Origin: Thermoanaerobaculia bacterium
GTDB taxonomy: Bacteria; Acidobacteriota; Thermoanaerobaculia; Gp7-AA8
Reading direction: 5' to 3'
Assembly (NCBI GenBank): GCA_017883215.1
Contig: JADGOA010000007.1
Span: forward strand, 1-25,518
DNA length: 25,518 bases
Below, in pieces: positions 1 to 7,326 of the stretch. The notes beneath the pieces were generated by a model that saw only the letters and a list, made by a program, of their open reading frames with translations, searched no databases and was not told the origin of the DNA. The number at the start of each line of letters is the position of its first letter. Position 1 is the first letter of the stretch. The translations under genes were made by a program, and so were the position numbers.

Positions 1-18
1 GGTAACAGATCGGCTGCA

Positions 19-675
19 CTACGGCCGGGCAGTCCCACGGCTGGCGCGGCGCTGCATCCATGTCATGAGCCAGTACAGCAGGCCGATGACGACGGCGAAA
101 GCGATCAGCCAGTGCGATTTCGTCTTCAGCACGCTGATCATCACCGCCGGATCGTTCATCAGTGCCGGCTGATCGCCGAGCACCTTCACCCCGAACCAGG
201 CCAGAGCGGCGTTGAACAGTCCCGCGCCGAGGACGGTCATCACCGAGAAGCGGGTGAAGTTCATCTCGAACAGCCCGGCGGGAATGGAGATCACGTGGCG
301 GATGACTGGGAGGAGGCGCGCCACGAAGATCCCGCCCGATCCGTACGCGTCGAACCACTGGTCGGCTTTGTGGATCTTGTCCGGCGGCATGAGAACGTAT
401 TTCCCGTACCGCTCGACGAGCGGGCGCCCCAGCTTGAGCGCGATCCAGTAACTGAGCGCCGAGCCCACCCACGATCCGATCGTCGCCGAGATGGCGATGA
501 ACCAGAGGTTGAAGTGCCCCTGTGCCGCCCAATACGCCGCCGGAGGAATGACGATTTCCGCCGGGACCGGCAGGGCCGTACTCTCGAAGACCATCAGGAC
601 GAAGACGCCGAAGTAGCCGGTATCGAGGACGAACTTCATCCAGACGGCGAGCAGATGATGAATGGAGGCTTCCAT
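19..675 (-). CDS. DedA family integral membrane protein
   Basis: Predicted 218-residue inner-membrane protein of the DedA/SNARE-associated family. Members are linked to membrane homeostasis and, in recent work, to lipid carrier or phospholipid flipping; the substrate here cannot be told. The sequence shows the family layout: an N-terminal hydrophobic stretch, an ESTALPVPAE motif (about residues 30-39), a GSWVGSALSYWIALKLG stretch, and the conserved RLLPVIRHVISIPAG motif (about 120-134) with its arginines, followed by C-terminal hydrophobic segments. The frame stays open upstream to 744, but that extension runs into the repeat arm at 731-764 and is not DedA-like, so the ATG at 675 is preferred. 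It lies downstream of the acyl ligase on the same strand, separated by an octamer inverted repeat. Family assignment is firm. Confidence 0.9.
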   Translation of the reverse strand: MEASIHHLLAVWMKFVLDTGYFGVFVLMVFESTALPVPAEIVIPPAAYWAAQGHFNLWFIAISATIGSWVGSALSYWIALKLGRPLVERYGKYVLMPPDKIHKADQWFDAYGSGGIFVARLLPVIRHVISIPAGLFEMNFTRFSVMTVLGAGLFNAALAWFGVKVLGDQPALMNDPAVMISVLKTKSHWLIAFAVVIGLLYWLMTWMQRRASRGTARP

Positions 676-730
676 CGTGAGCCGCGCATGGTAGCCGAAA
701 ACGGGCCAAGGTTGCGGTACCTGTCCATTG

Positions 731-855
731 GGTGACCAGGTCACGAGGTTTCGAGGTCACGAGGTGTTGCGGCATCACTCGTCGCGTTCCGGTGATACGG
801 GAGAGCGGCGCGTCCGCCTCGAAACGTCGAAACCTCGAAACCTCGTGACCGGTCA
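731..855. repeat. Inverted repeat with 8-nt tandem arms (locus A)
   Basis: The left arm (731-764) is built of AGGTCACG/AGGTTTCG octamers. The right arm (817-855) is the reverse complement (CGAAACCT units ending CGTGACCG). A unique centre of about 50 nt separates them. The right arm overlaps the stop codon of the minus-strand acyl ligase (TGA at 855-853). The same unit family recurs at 19154-19213. Confidence 0.85.
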
Positions 856-2241
856 GCGATCCCGCAGCGATCGCAGCTCCGCCAGCGCGGCGCGCTTGAC
901 CTTGCCTCGCTCGTCGACGGGGATCTGCTCGATCAGCTTCACGATTCGCGGCACTTTGTGCGACGAGAGTCGCTCGCGGCAGAACTCGCGAATCTGTTCG
1001 CGAGTGATGTCCGGATCGGCCACGACGGCGGCGGCGACGACCTCTCCGCGCGCGCCGGCGGGCGCGCCGAACACCTTCACCTCGCGCACGCCGTCGATCT
1101 GCAGGATGACCTGCTCGACCTCGCGCGGGTTGACCTTCTTGCTGGCCGTGTTGATCAGGTCGCCGGCCCGCCCCGTGAGCACGACTTCATCGCCGGCGAC
1201 GATGTCGACCAGGTCATCGGTCGTGAAGACGCCGTCCAGCGGTTGGTAGTGCGACGAATCGAGGAGGTATCCGAGGGCCACCGAGCCGCTGCGGATGCTC
1301 AGCCGCTGCGTTTGCCGATCCAGATCCAGGTGCACGTCGTCGAGAGGCGTACCAACCGTACCGCGCTCGACCGCCGCGCCGCGGCGGTCGTATGTGATCC
1401 CTCCGACCTCGCTGCAGCCATAGAACGTGTGGATGTCGGCGTCGAACCGCTCGCGGAAGCGCCGCGAAGTGGGCGCGGTCAGAGGCGCTCCGGCGGAAAT
1501 GAATGTCCGGACGGTCGCCAGCTCGCCGTCTTCCTTCGGCAGCGCGGCCAGGTGCTCGAACACCATCGGGATCAATGGCACGACCGTGCAGCGATGAACG
1601 TTGCAGAGCGCGATTGTCGAGAGCGGCAGGTAATCGTTCGACACGACGATCGGCGTTCCCTGAAGGACGAGCGGCAGGACGAGGTTCGCGAAGCCGTATG
1701 AATGGGAGAACGGGATGGCACCCAGGTTCAGGTCGTTCGGTGTGATGCCCATCGTGGAGCAGATGTTCGTGGCGTCGGCGATCAGATTGGCTTCCGAGCA
1801 GACGATGGCCTTCGGCATACCGGTCGAGCCGGATGTCAGCTTGATCATGCGGGCGCCGGCCGGCAGGCGCGGACGCTCGTGAACGATGCGGCGCGCGATG
1901 CTGCAGGCGCGCGCGTTGCGATCGGTGCGGTAGACGAATCCTTTGATCGAGAAATGACCGAGCACCGCCGCGACCTCCGTCTCCGGCGCGTCGCGGTCGA
2001 TCGGCGCGAAGACGAAATTCAGCTTCGTGGAGGCCAGAAAGGAAGCGACGAAGTCGGTGGAGTTGGGGAGCTGGACCGCCACCACGTCTCCGGCGCGGAT
2101 GCCGGATGCGGTCAGCTCGGTTGCGAGCTGATCCGCACGCGAGAGAAGAGCGGCGCGGGAGATGACGTTACCGCTGTCACCTTCAATGAGCGCGGGAGCG
2201 TCCGGCGCGTTGGCGGCGAGTGAGAGAAACGCTTGAATCAT
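853..2241 (-). CDS. AMP-dependent acyl-CoA/acyl-ACP synthetase (ANL superfamily)
   Basis: Predicted 462-residue adenylate-forming ligase that would activate a carboxylic acid as acyl-AMP and pass it to CoA or a carrier protein. Visible motifs: the P-loop-like A3 motif TSGSTGMPK (136-144), the A5 motif YGCSEVGG (about 274-281), TTDD (340-343), the hinge region TGRAGDLINTASKKVNP (356-372) and a C-terminal GKVKR containing the likely catalytic lysine (about 447-449). The frame is open upstream to 2391, but those 50 extra codons are encoded by the GGCATGA repeat, so the ATG at 2241 is chosen. It diverges from an ACP/ketosynthase cassette, which suggests it loads the starter or a free acid onto that ACP. 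The substrate (fatty or aryl acid) cannot be read. The hinge carries Ser where many homologues have Gly. Confidence 0.88.
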   Translation of the reverse strand: MIQAFLSLAANAPDAPALIEGDSGNVISRAALLSRADQLATELTASGIRAGDVVAVQLPNSTDFVASFLASTKLNFVFAPIDRDAPETEVAAVLGHFSIKGFVYRTDRNARACSIARRIVHERPRLPAGARMIKLTSGSTGMPKAIVCSEANLIADATNICSTMGITPNDLNLGAIPFSHSYGFANLVLPLVLQGTPIVVSNDYLPLSTIALCNVHRCTVVPLIPMVFEHLAALPKEDGELATVRTFISAGAPLTAPTSRRFRERFDADIHTFYGCSEVGGITYDRRGAAVERGTVGTPLDDVHLDLDRQTQRLSIRSGSVALGYLLDSSHYQPLDGVFTTDDLVDIVAGDEVVLTGRAGDLINTASKKVNPREVEQVILQIDGVREVKVFGAPAGARGEVVAAAVVADPDITREQIREFCRERLSSHKVPRIVKLIEQIPVDERGKVKRAALAELRSLRDR

Positions 2242-2317
2242 GGGCCGAACCGAGAATAGCGACTGCTGTTCGAAAACGTCAACCCGGTGTCGGATAATTC
2301 GTGTCCCATTCGGATCG

Positions 2318-2416
2318 GGCATGGGACATGAGGCATGGGGCATGAGGCATGAGGCATGGCGCGCTTTCGCGAGCTTGCACGCATGCCCCATACCTCATGC
2401 CCCATGCCTCATGCCC
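2318..2416. repeat. Inverted repeat with GGCATGA/GGCATGG heptamer arms (locus B)
   Basis: The left arm (2318-2359) is six 7-nt units of the form GGCATGG, GACATGA, GGCATGA. The right arm (2382-2416) is five complementary units (CATGCCC, CATACCT, CATGCCT). The centre is 22 nt and unique. It sits between the divergent ligase and ACP starts, so it is the one clear case not following a gene end. The same unit recurs at 8504-8565 and 23528-23613. Confidence 0.9.
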
Positions 2417-2472
2417 GCAACATGCAGATGGCGATCGATCGCTACGCTGCAGCGGGCAGCATCTGTGTGAAA

Positions 2473-2757
2473 ATGACCGCTGCTGACATGAATGATCTAA
2501 AACGCAAGTTGAAGGAGCTCCTGATCGAGCGCCTGAAGTTCGAAGACATGATGCCGGAAGACATCGGCGATGAGGAGCCTCTGTTCGCCGGCGGCCTCGG
2601 GCTCGACTCCATCGACGCTCTCGAGATCGTGGTGATGCTCGAGAGCGAGTTCGGCATGAAGGTGAAGAACGAGGCCTCGGCGCGCGACCACTTTCGCTCC
2701 ATCTCCAGTCTGGCCGCCTACGTCGAGCAGAAGCTGGCGCGGGAGAAGAGCGCCTAG
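2473..2757 (+). CDS. Acyl carrier protein
   Basis: Predicted 94-residue acyl carrier protein that carries acyl intermediates on a phosphopantetheine arm. The attachment serine is visible in GLDSIDALE (Ser46 from the ATG at 2473), followed by an acidic helix (about 50-60) typical of the partner-recognition helix II. An ATG at 2488 would give 89 residues and is equally plausible, since neither start has a clear Shine-Dalgarno. The longer open frame from 2356 is repeat DNA. It is the first gene of a cassette with a hotdog protein and two ketosynthases, so it is probably a specialised ACP rather than the housekeeping AcpP. Its stop codon lies 4 nt before a heptamer repeat. Confidence 0.9.
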   Translation: MTAADMNDLKRKLKELLIERLKFEDMMPEDIGDEEPLFAGGLGLDSIDALEIVVMLESEFGMKVKNEASARDHFRSISSLAAYVEQKLAREKSA

Positions 2758-2761
2758 AAAC

Positions 2762-2841
2762 AGTCCTGAGTGCTGAGTCCTGAGTCCTGAGAGGAACCGC
2801 CGCTCTCGCCACTCAGGACTCAGGACTCAGGACTCAGGACT
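2762..2841. repeat. Inverted repeat with AGTCCTG heptamer arms (locus C)
   Basis: The left arm (2762-2791) is AGTCCTG, AGTGCTG, AGTCCTG, AGTCCTG, AG. The right arm (2812-2841) is a perfect tandem of CTCAGGA units. The centre of 20 nt is unique. The arm starts 5 nt after the ACP stop codon and the other arm ends 3 nt before the next ATG, so the repeat fills the whole gap. Only one unit in the left arm differs, so the stem is near perfect over about 30 bp. Confidence 0.92.
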
Positions 2842-2844
2842 GAC

Positions 2845-3213
2845 ATGACCTGGCTCTCCTCTCTTCCCCACCAGATCCCGTTCCGGGCGGCGTCGGCGGT
2901 CATGCGGCGCGACGAGAAGACCATCGAGGGGAGCTTCCTCTGCACCGCGAATGATTTCCTCACCCCGGAGATCATGGTGATGGAAGCGATGGCGCAGTTC
3001 GGCGGCGGGCTCGTGTTCGACAGCGCCGCGCACGGCATGCTCACCGGGATCGACGGCTTCGAGGTGGCGGGAGCGATCGAGCCGGGCGATGTAGTGCGAA
3101 TCGTAGTGAGGCACGAAGCGTCGTTCGGGGGCGTGCATCGCTTCAGCGGAAGCGGCTCTGTCGCTGGACTAGAATGCGTGCGCGGCCGGTTTTATCTGGC
3201 CGAATCTCCTTAG
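2845..3213 (+). CDS. FabZ-like hotdog-fold protein, probable 3-hydroxyacyl-ACP dehydratase relative
   Basis: Predicted 122-residue single-hotdog protein. The N-terminal LPHQIPF (7-13) matches the PHRxPF entry motif of FabZ, and MEAMAQFGG (about 48-56) matches the catalytic-helix motif EAMAQ with its glutamate. The canonical histidine of FabZ (GHFPxxPxxPG) is not visible: the matching stretch reads CTANDFLTPEIMV, shorter and with Asp where His is expected. The protein may therefore be a diverged dehydratase using other residues, a thioesterase-like or structural partner, or a relative of the ApeP type of aryl polyene clusters. The start at 2845 is fixed by the conserved N-terminus and lies 3 nt after a repeat arm, with no room for a normal ribosome binding site. 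Fold confident, activity uncertain. Confidence 0.75.
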   Translation: MTWLSSLPHQIPFRAASAVMRRDEKTIEGSFLCTANDFLTPEIMVMEAMAQFGGGLVFDSAAHGMLTGIDGFEVAGAIEPGDVVRIVVRHEASFGGVHRFSGSGSVAGLECVRGRFYLAESP

Positions 3214-3268
3214 TCCGGCTGTCCCGCCCGCAGCCGGTCGTGATACACGCCTGGTGTGCTGGTGCGTG

Positions 3269-3338
3269 GTGGGCAGCGGACAGTGGGCAGGAACGCCGCT
3301 CCACTGCGAACTGCGCATCGCCCACTGCGCACTGCGCC
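3269..3338. repeat. Inverted repeat with degenerate GCAGTGG-type heptamer arms (locus D)
   Basis: The left arm (3269-3290) is GTGGGCA, GCGGACA, GTGGGCA. The right arm (3301-3338) is CCACTGC, GAACTGC, GCATCGC, CCACTGC, GCACTGC. The pairing is imperfect but the 7-nt period is clear. It fills most of the gap before the first ketosynthase ATG. Confidence 0.75.
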
Positions 3339-3347
3339 CCGACACAC

Positions 3348-4583
3348 ATGCGCAAACCCGACCGCAACACCCGCATCGCCGTCACCGGCGTGGGGATCAT
3401 CTGCTCGATCGGCAACAACAGGGCGGAGGTGTGGCAGTCGATTCGCGATTCGCGTGCCGGCATTGCGAAACTGACGCGGTTTCCGGGGGAGACGTTTCCT
3501 ACGGATATCGCGGCGGAGGTGGACGGTGATGTCGAGGCTCTGCTGCCGGTCGGCAGGCGTGAGGCGCGGCGGCTCTCGCGTACCGACAAGCTCGCCGTCA
3601 TTGCGGCAGCGGAGGCGGTGGCACAAGCGAACGATGGTGCGGCACGCCCGCTGCCGCTGGAGCGCGCCGTCGTCGTCACGGGCACGTCCACGGGCGGCCT
3701 GCTGGAAGGCGAGCAGTACTACTTCCACCGGATCGTGCGTGGCCGCCGCCGCACTCCTGCGTCGGCCGTTCTCCAGCAGCCGACATCCGCTCCTTCCGAC
3801 GCCGTCGCGCACGTGCTGGGGGCGGGCGGCGGAGTGGTTTCCAACGCCACAGCGTGCGCATCGGCCGGTGCGGCGATCGGAACCGCCGCCGACTATCTGA
3901 GGTCGCGGCACGCCGACGTGGCAATCGCAGGCGGCACCGACGCGCTCTGCCGCCTCACCTACAGCGGGTTCAACGTGCTGCAGGCGGTCGACCCCTCTCC
4001 CTGTTCGCCGTTCTCTTCGGAGCGGAAGGGAATCACGCTCGGAGAAGGGGCAGCCTATCTGGTGCTGGAGCGGTGGGACGCTGCGGTCGCGCGCGGGGCC
4101 ACGGTCCTCGCGGAGTTTCTCGGATATGGCGCCTCGTGCGATGCGTACCACCCGACGGCACCTGCCGAGGACGGCCGCGGCGCAGCCGAGGCGATGAGGG
4201 CGGCGCTCGCCGAAGGCGGGATCGAGGCGGCGTCCATTGATTACATCAACGCGCATGGCACCGGAACGGCTCTGAATGACTCCGCCGAGTCGAAGGCAAT
4301 CGAAACGGTGGTGGGCACGTCGACGCCGGTCTCGTCGTCGAAATCGTTTTTCGGCCACACCCTCGGCGCTTCCGGCGGAATCGAGGCGGTGATCACGGTC
4401 CTTGCTCTCGGAGAGCAGCTCGCCCCTCCCACGCTGCGCCTCCATGCGGCTGCGGCGGATTGCACGCTCGACTATGTCCCGCACACGCCGCGCCCCCTGT
4501 CGATGAGGCACGCACTGTCGAACACGTTCGGCTTCGGCGGCTCGAACGTGGCGCTGTTGTTCCGTAGAGCGAGTAGCGAGTAG
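3348..4583 (+). CDS. Beta-ketoacyl-ACP synthase, FabF/KS-alpha type (active site intact)
   Basis: Predicted 411-residue condensing enzyme of the KAS I/II type, which extends an ACP-bound acyl chain by decarboxylative Claisen condensation. The catalytic triad is visible: Cys170 in ATACASAG, His303 in NAHGTGT and His337 in KSFFGHTLG, with the conserved Lys332. The C-terminal NTFGFGGSNV motif (about 388-397) is also present. The frame is open upstream to 3174, but the conserved N-terminus (IAVTGVGII) begins just after the ATG at 3348, so that start is used. The last codons and the TAG stop lie inside an AGCGAGT repeat arm, so the terminal residues RASSE come from repeat DNA. Directly followed by a catalytically dead paralogue, suggesting a heterodimer. 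Confidence 0.93.
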   Translation: MRKPDRNTRIAVTGVGIICSIGNNRAEVWQSIRDSRAGIAKLTRFPGETFPTDIAAEVDGDVEALLPVGRREARRLSRTDKLAVIAAAEAVAQANDGAARPLPLERAVVVTGTSTGGLLEGEQYYFHRIVRGRRRTPASAVLQQPTSAPSDAVAHVLGAGGGVVSNATACASAGAAIGTAADYLRSRHADVAIAGGTDALCRLTYSGFNVLQAVDPSPCSPFSSERKGITLGEGAAYLVLERWDAAVARGATVLAEFLGYGASCDAYHPTAPAEDGRGAAEAMRAALAEGGIEAASIDYINAHGTGTALNDSAESKAIETVVGTSTPVSSSKSFFGHTLGASGGIEAVITVLALGEQLAPPTLRLHAAAADCTLDYVPHTPRPLSMRHALSNTFGFGGSNVALLFRRASSE

Positions 4584-4640
4584 GGGAGTGGGACATCCGA
4601 CCCCGCCCCCCTGCTCGCTACTCGCTACTCGCTATCTGCT
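4568..4640. repeat. Inverted repeat with AGCGAGT heptamer arms (locus E)
   Basis: The left arm (4568-4590) is AGCGAGT, AGCGAGT, AGGGGAG. The right arm (4611-4640) is CTGCTCGCT, ACTCGCT, ACTCGCT, ATCTGCT. The left arm contains the TAG stop codon (4581-4583) of the upstream ketosynthase. The unit recurs at 9871, 17275 and, as a lone half, at 21721. Confidence 0.9.
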
Positions 4641-4656
4641 ATAACGCGCAGGTTGC

Positions 4657-5874
4657 ATGACACGGATCGCCATTACCGGAATCGGCGTGGTTGCGCCCGG
4701 CGCGATCGGGATTGACGCCTTCCGAGCGATGCTCGCCGGCGGCGATTCGGCCGTGGGCGAGATCGACCGGTTCGATACGACCGGGCTCTCTGCGCATCGC
4801 GCTGCACTGGTCCGAGACTTCAAGCCGCGCGATTTCATCGCCCCGATGAAACTCCGGCGGATGAACGCCCTCTCGCGCTATGCGATGGCTGCTGCGCGGC
4901 TGGCACTGGACGACCGCCGCGAGCCTGTCGCCGAGCCGGCCGCAACGGGTGTGGCGCTCGGTACCGCGTTCGGGCCGGTGCAGACTTCCGTCGATTACAT
5001 GCGGGAGTACGTCGAGAAGGGGGCCGCTCTGGCGCCGCCGCAACTCTTCGCGGAATCCGTCGCCAACGCGCCCGGAAGCCACATCGCCATCGAATGGGGG
5101 TTCCGCGGATTCAATTTCACAGTCACGCAGCGCGAGTCGTCAGCGCTGACCGCGGCGATGATCGCCTGCTCGCAATTGCTGAAAGGCGCCGCACGGACCG
5201 TGCTGATCGCCGGGGTCGAAGAAGCGAGCGAGATGCTGTTCAGTGTTCTCGACCGGCTGGGCGCGCTCGCTCACGACGACGGCGCGGCGGAAGCATCGCG
5301 CCCGTTCGACCGGCGGAGAAACGGGCTCGTTCTCGGCGAAGGGGGGGCCGCACTCATCGCGGAGCCGGTGCGAGGAAGCGCCGGAAAGCCGCCGCACGTG
5401 TATGGACACTTCGCCGGCTTCGGCATCGCTCGCGACACGACCGCAACCGCGTCGGACTGGGGAATCGGTCCGAACGCACTGGTCACGGCCATGAAAGCGG
5501 CAATGGAAGACGCGGAGATCGCCTTGGGCGACGTCGACGCCATCTACGCCTCGGCGAACTCCACGCAGCACGCCGACGCGCTCGAGTACCTTGCCCTTCA
5601 GCAGCTGTTCGGCGACCGAACGCCGCCGGTGGTCGCGACGAAGGGATACTTCGGCGAATACGCCGCCGCCGGTGCGCTGCAGATCGTGGCGGCGCTGCTG
5701 GCCGTGGACGAACAGATGCTCCACGCCTCCTGTGGTTTCGAGGAAGGTGATGCGTCGATGTCCATCGAAGTCGTTCGCGAGCGCCGTCCTGCAGCGCTGC
5801 GCAACGTGATCGTGAATTCCCTTTCGGCCGGCGGCGGAATCGTCTCCGCGGTCGTCTCGCGCGAGGCCGCATGA
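4657..5874 (+). CDS. Beta-ketoacyl synthase-like protein without catalytic residues (KS-beta / chain length factor-like)
   Basis: Predicted 405-residue thiolase-fold protein homologous along its length to FabF (N-terminal RIAITGIGVVAPG, C-terminal NSLSAGGG). All three catalytic positions are changed: the nucleophile Cys aligns with Glu160 (TQRESSALTA), the first His with Asn301 (SANSTQH) and the second His with Glu334 (KGYFGEY). The structural lysine (Lys329) remains. This pattern is that of a chain length factor, which pairs with an active KS and shapes its pocket or decarboxylates malonyl-ACP. The active KS lies directly upstream. The ATG at 4657 has a short AGG at 4650-4652 and a TATAAC just upstream (4640-4645). 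It ends in an ATGA overlap with the glycosyltransferase, so the two are translationally coupled. Confidence 0.88.
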   Translation: MTRIAITGIGVVAPGAIGIDAFRAMLAGGDSAVGEIDRFDTTGLSAHRAALVRDFKPRDFIAPMKLRRMNALSRYAMAAARLALDDRREPVAEPAATGVALGTAFGPVQTSVDYMREYVEKGAALAPPQLFAESVANAPGSHIAIEWGFRGFNFTVTQRESSALTAAMIACSQLLKGAARTVLIAGVEEASEMLFSVLDRLGALAHDDGAAEASRPFDRRRNGLVLGEGGAALIAEPVRGSAGKPPHVYGHFAGFGIARDTTATASDWGIGPNALVTAMKAAMEDAEIALGDVDAIYASANSTQHADALEYLALQQLFGDRTPPVVATKGYFGEYAAAGALQIVAALLAVDEQMLHASCGFEEGDASMSIEVVRERRPAALRNVIVNSLSAGGGIVSAVVSREAA

Positions 5875-6551
5875 CGGAGCGCGTGATCGTTCTGATCCCC
5901 GCCCTCAACGCCGAGCCGTCCATCGGCGATGTCGTCCGCAGCTGCAGGGAGTTCGTCGAAACGGTGGTGGTCATCGACGACGGATCCAGCGACCGGACGG
6001 GAGAGGTCGCGCGCGCCGCCGGCGCCAAGGTGCTCCGGCATGAGGTCAATCGCGGCAAGGGTGCCGCCCTCAAGACCGGTTTCACCCACGCGCTCGAGAA
6101 CGGATTCGACGGCGTGATCACCCTCGACGCGGACGGGCAGCACCTCCCGACCGAGATTCCGAAGCTCCTCGCCGCGCGTGCAGAGAGTGGCGCCGATCTG
6201 ATCATCGGCGGCCGCGCGCATCTGTTCGACAAGATGCTCCCGCGGCGACGCCGGGCCAACCAATTCTCCGCTCGGACCATCGCCTGGGCCGCGGGCAGTG
6301 CTGTCACTGATTCGCAGAGCGGCTTCCGCTTCTACTCCGCGAAGCTGTTGCGGGCTGTCACTCTCCGATCCGACGGCTTCGACCTGGAAAGTGAAGTCAT
6401 CGTGCGCGCCGGCCGCGGCGGCTTTCGCGTGACGACGATCGCCATCGACCTCGGTTTCGTCGACGGTCTCTGCACGAGCCACTACAAACCGCTGGCTGAC
6501 ACCCTGCGCATCGCCTGGACTGTCGTGAAGACGCGGGTGTTCTGGACGTAG
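5871..6551 (+). CDS. Family 2 glycosyltransferase (dolichol-phosphate mannosyltransferase-like)
   Basis: Predicted 226-residue GT-A fold glycosyltransferase that would move a sugar from a nucleotide-sugar donor to a lipid or other acceptor. Visible features: VLIPALNAE at the N-terminus (about 6-14), the nucleotide-binding DDGSSDRT (about 37-44), the metal-binding DADGQH (about 85-90) and a DSQSGFRFY motif (about 145-153) typical of the DPM1-like subgroup. No membrane segment is evident, so it is probably cytoplasmic or membrane-associated. The 4-nt ATGA overlap with the dead ketosynthase places it in the same operon, which suggests that the cassette product is glycosylated or that the acceptor is a lipid made by it. 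That link is inference. Confidence 0.88.
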   Translation: MTERVIVLIPALNAEPSIGDVVRSCREFVETVVVIDDGSSDRTGEVARAAGAKVLRHEVNRGKGAALKTGFTHALENGFDGVITLDADGQHLPTEIPKLLAARAESGADLIIGGRAHLFDKMLPRRRRANQFSARTIAWAAGSAVTDSQSGFRFYSAKLLRAVTLRSDGFDLESEVIVRAGRGGFRVTTIAIDLGFVDGLCTSHYKPLADTLRIAWTVVKTRVFWT

Positions 6552-6563
6552 GGGCTGTCACGT

Positions 6564-6593
6564 AGGAGTGCGGACGTCCTCGTCCGCACTCCT
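6564..6593. repeat. Perfect 13-bp palindromic hairpin (locus F)
   Basis: AGGAGTGCGGACG (6564-6576) and its exact complement (6581-6593) enclose the 4-nt loop TCCT. It starts 13 nt after the glycosyltransferase stop. No T-run follows, so it is not a typical intrinsic terminator. The core (GCGGAC, short loop, GTCCGC) resembles the palindromes at 25061-25199. Confidence 0.85.
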
Positions 6594-6629
6594 CAAGCGG
6601 CCTTCCGCGCTGCTGCCGGCTTCGGCGTG

Positions 6630-6635
6630 TAGAAT
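6630..6635 (+). promoter_or_regulatory. Possible -10 element for the Crp-like gene
   Basis: TAGAAT matches the sigma-70 -10 consensus at 5 of 6 positions and ends 8 nt before the GTG start at 6644, which would make the transcript leaderless. No convincing -35 is seen. Confidence 0.3.
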
Positions 6636-6643
6636 CGGCCACA

Positions 6644-7324
6644 GTGCATCCGGCTTTCTTTCGTAAGTTCCTGCTTTTTGCCGAGCTCGACGATCGTGAG
6701 CTGGCGGCGATCGCCGCTGTGGCGAAGCCGCGCCGTTACGCGAAGGATGAGGTCGTCTTTCACGCGGACGAGGCCGGCGACGTGTTCTGTCTGATCCGCG
6801 AAGGGCGTGTGAAGGTGACGATGACCTCACCCGAAGGGAAGGAGATCATCCTTTCGACGATGGGGCCGGGCGACTTCTTCGGAGAGATGTCGCTGATCGA
6901 CAACGAGCCGCGTTCGGCATCCGTGATTGCCACCGAACGGCTCGATCTCGTCACGATCTGGCGGACGGATTTCCTGCAGATCCTGAGCGAGAATTTCTCG
7001 ATCACCCGCAAGCTGCTCGCGGTGCTGTCTCGCCGGCTCCGCGAGGCCTCGGCCCGGATTGAATCGCTCGCCACGATGGACGTTTACGGGCGCCTGGCCC
7101 GCTATTTCCTCGATCTGGCGGCGCAGCAGGGGAAGATCCTCGACAACGGTTACGTCTCGGTGGTCCGCCCGACGCATCAGTCGATCGCGAACACGATCGG
7201 CACCTCGCGCGAGACGGTCTCACGCCTGATCCACGATCTGATGAAGCAGAACCTGCTGCTGTCGGAAGGAAAGACGATCTACCTCAAGAAGGACGCCCTC
7301 GAGCAATTCCGCGCCGAATTGTGA
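6644..7324 (+). CDS. Crp/Fnr family transcriptional regulator
   Basis: Predicted 226-residue regulator with an N-terminal cyclic-nucleotide-binding beta-barrel and a C-terminal winged helix-turn-helix. The phosphate-binding cassette reads GEMSLIDNEPRSASV (about 84-98) and keeps Glu plus the Arg-Ser pair used by CRP to hold cAMP, so nucleotide binding is possible. The recognition helix region is TIGTSRETVSRLIHDL (about 185-200), close to the CRP RETVGR motif. No Fe-S cysteine cluster of the FNR type is seen at the N-terminus. The start is GTG; no Shine-Dalgarno is visible, and a TAGAAT lies just upstream, suggesting leaderless expression. Its targets cannot be told. Confidence 0.9.
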   Translation: MHPAFFRKFLLFAELDDRELAAIAAVAKPRRYAKDEVVFHADEAGDVFCLIREGRVKVTMTSPEGKEIILSTMGPGDFFGEMSLIDNEPRSASVIATERLDLVTIWRTDFLQILSENFSITRKLLAVLSRRLREASARIESLATMDVYGRLARYFLDLAAQQGKILDNGYVSVVRPTHQSIANTIGTSRETVSRLIHDLMKQNLLLSEGKTIYLKKDALEQFRAEL

Positions 7325-7326
7325 TC

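Noticed and set aside
676..744. N-terminal extension of the DedA protein
   Set aside because: The extra residues are not DedA-like and begin within repeat locus A; the internal ATG precedes the conserved hydrophobic start.
2242..2391. N-terminal extension of the acyl ligase, rich in HASC/MPHA repeats
   Set aside because: It is the translation of the GGCATGA inverted repeat; the conserved domain begins at the ATG at 2241.
2318..2416. CRISPR-like array of short repeats
   Set aside because: Units are 7 nt with no spacers, arms are in inverted orientation and no cas gene is near.
3174..3347. Upstream extension of the first ketosynthase
   Set aside because: It overlaps the end of the hotdog gene and repeat locus D, and the family N-terminus begins after 3348.
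6564..6593. Intrinsic terminator after the glycosyltransferase
   Set aside because: The stem is perfect but is followed by CAAGCGG with no T-run, so it is listed as a palindrome instead.
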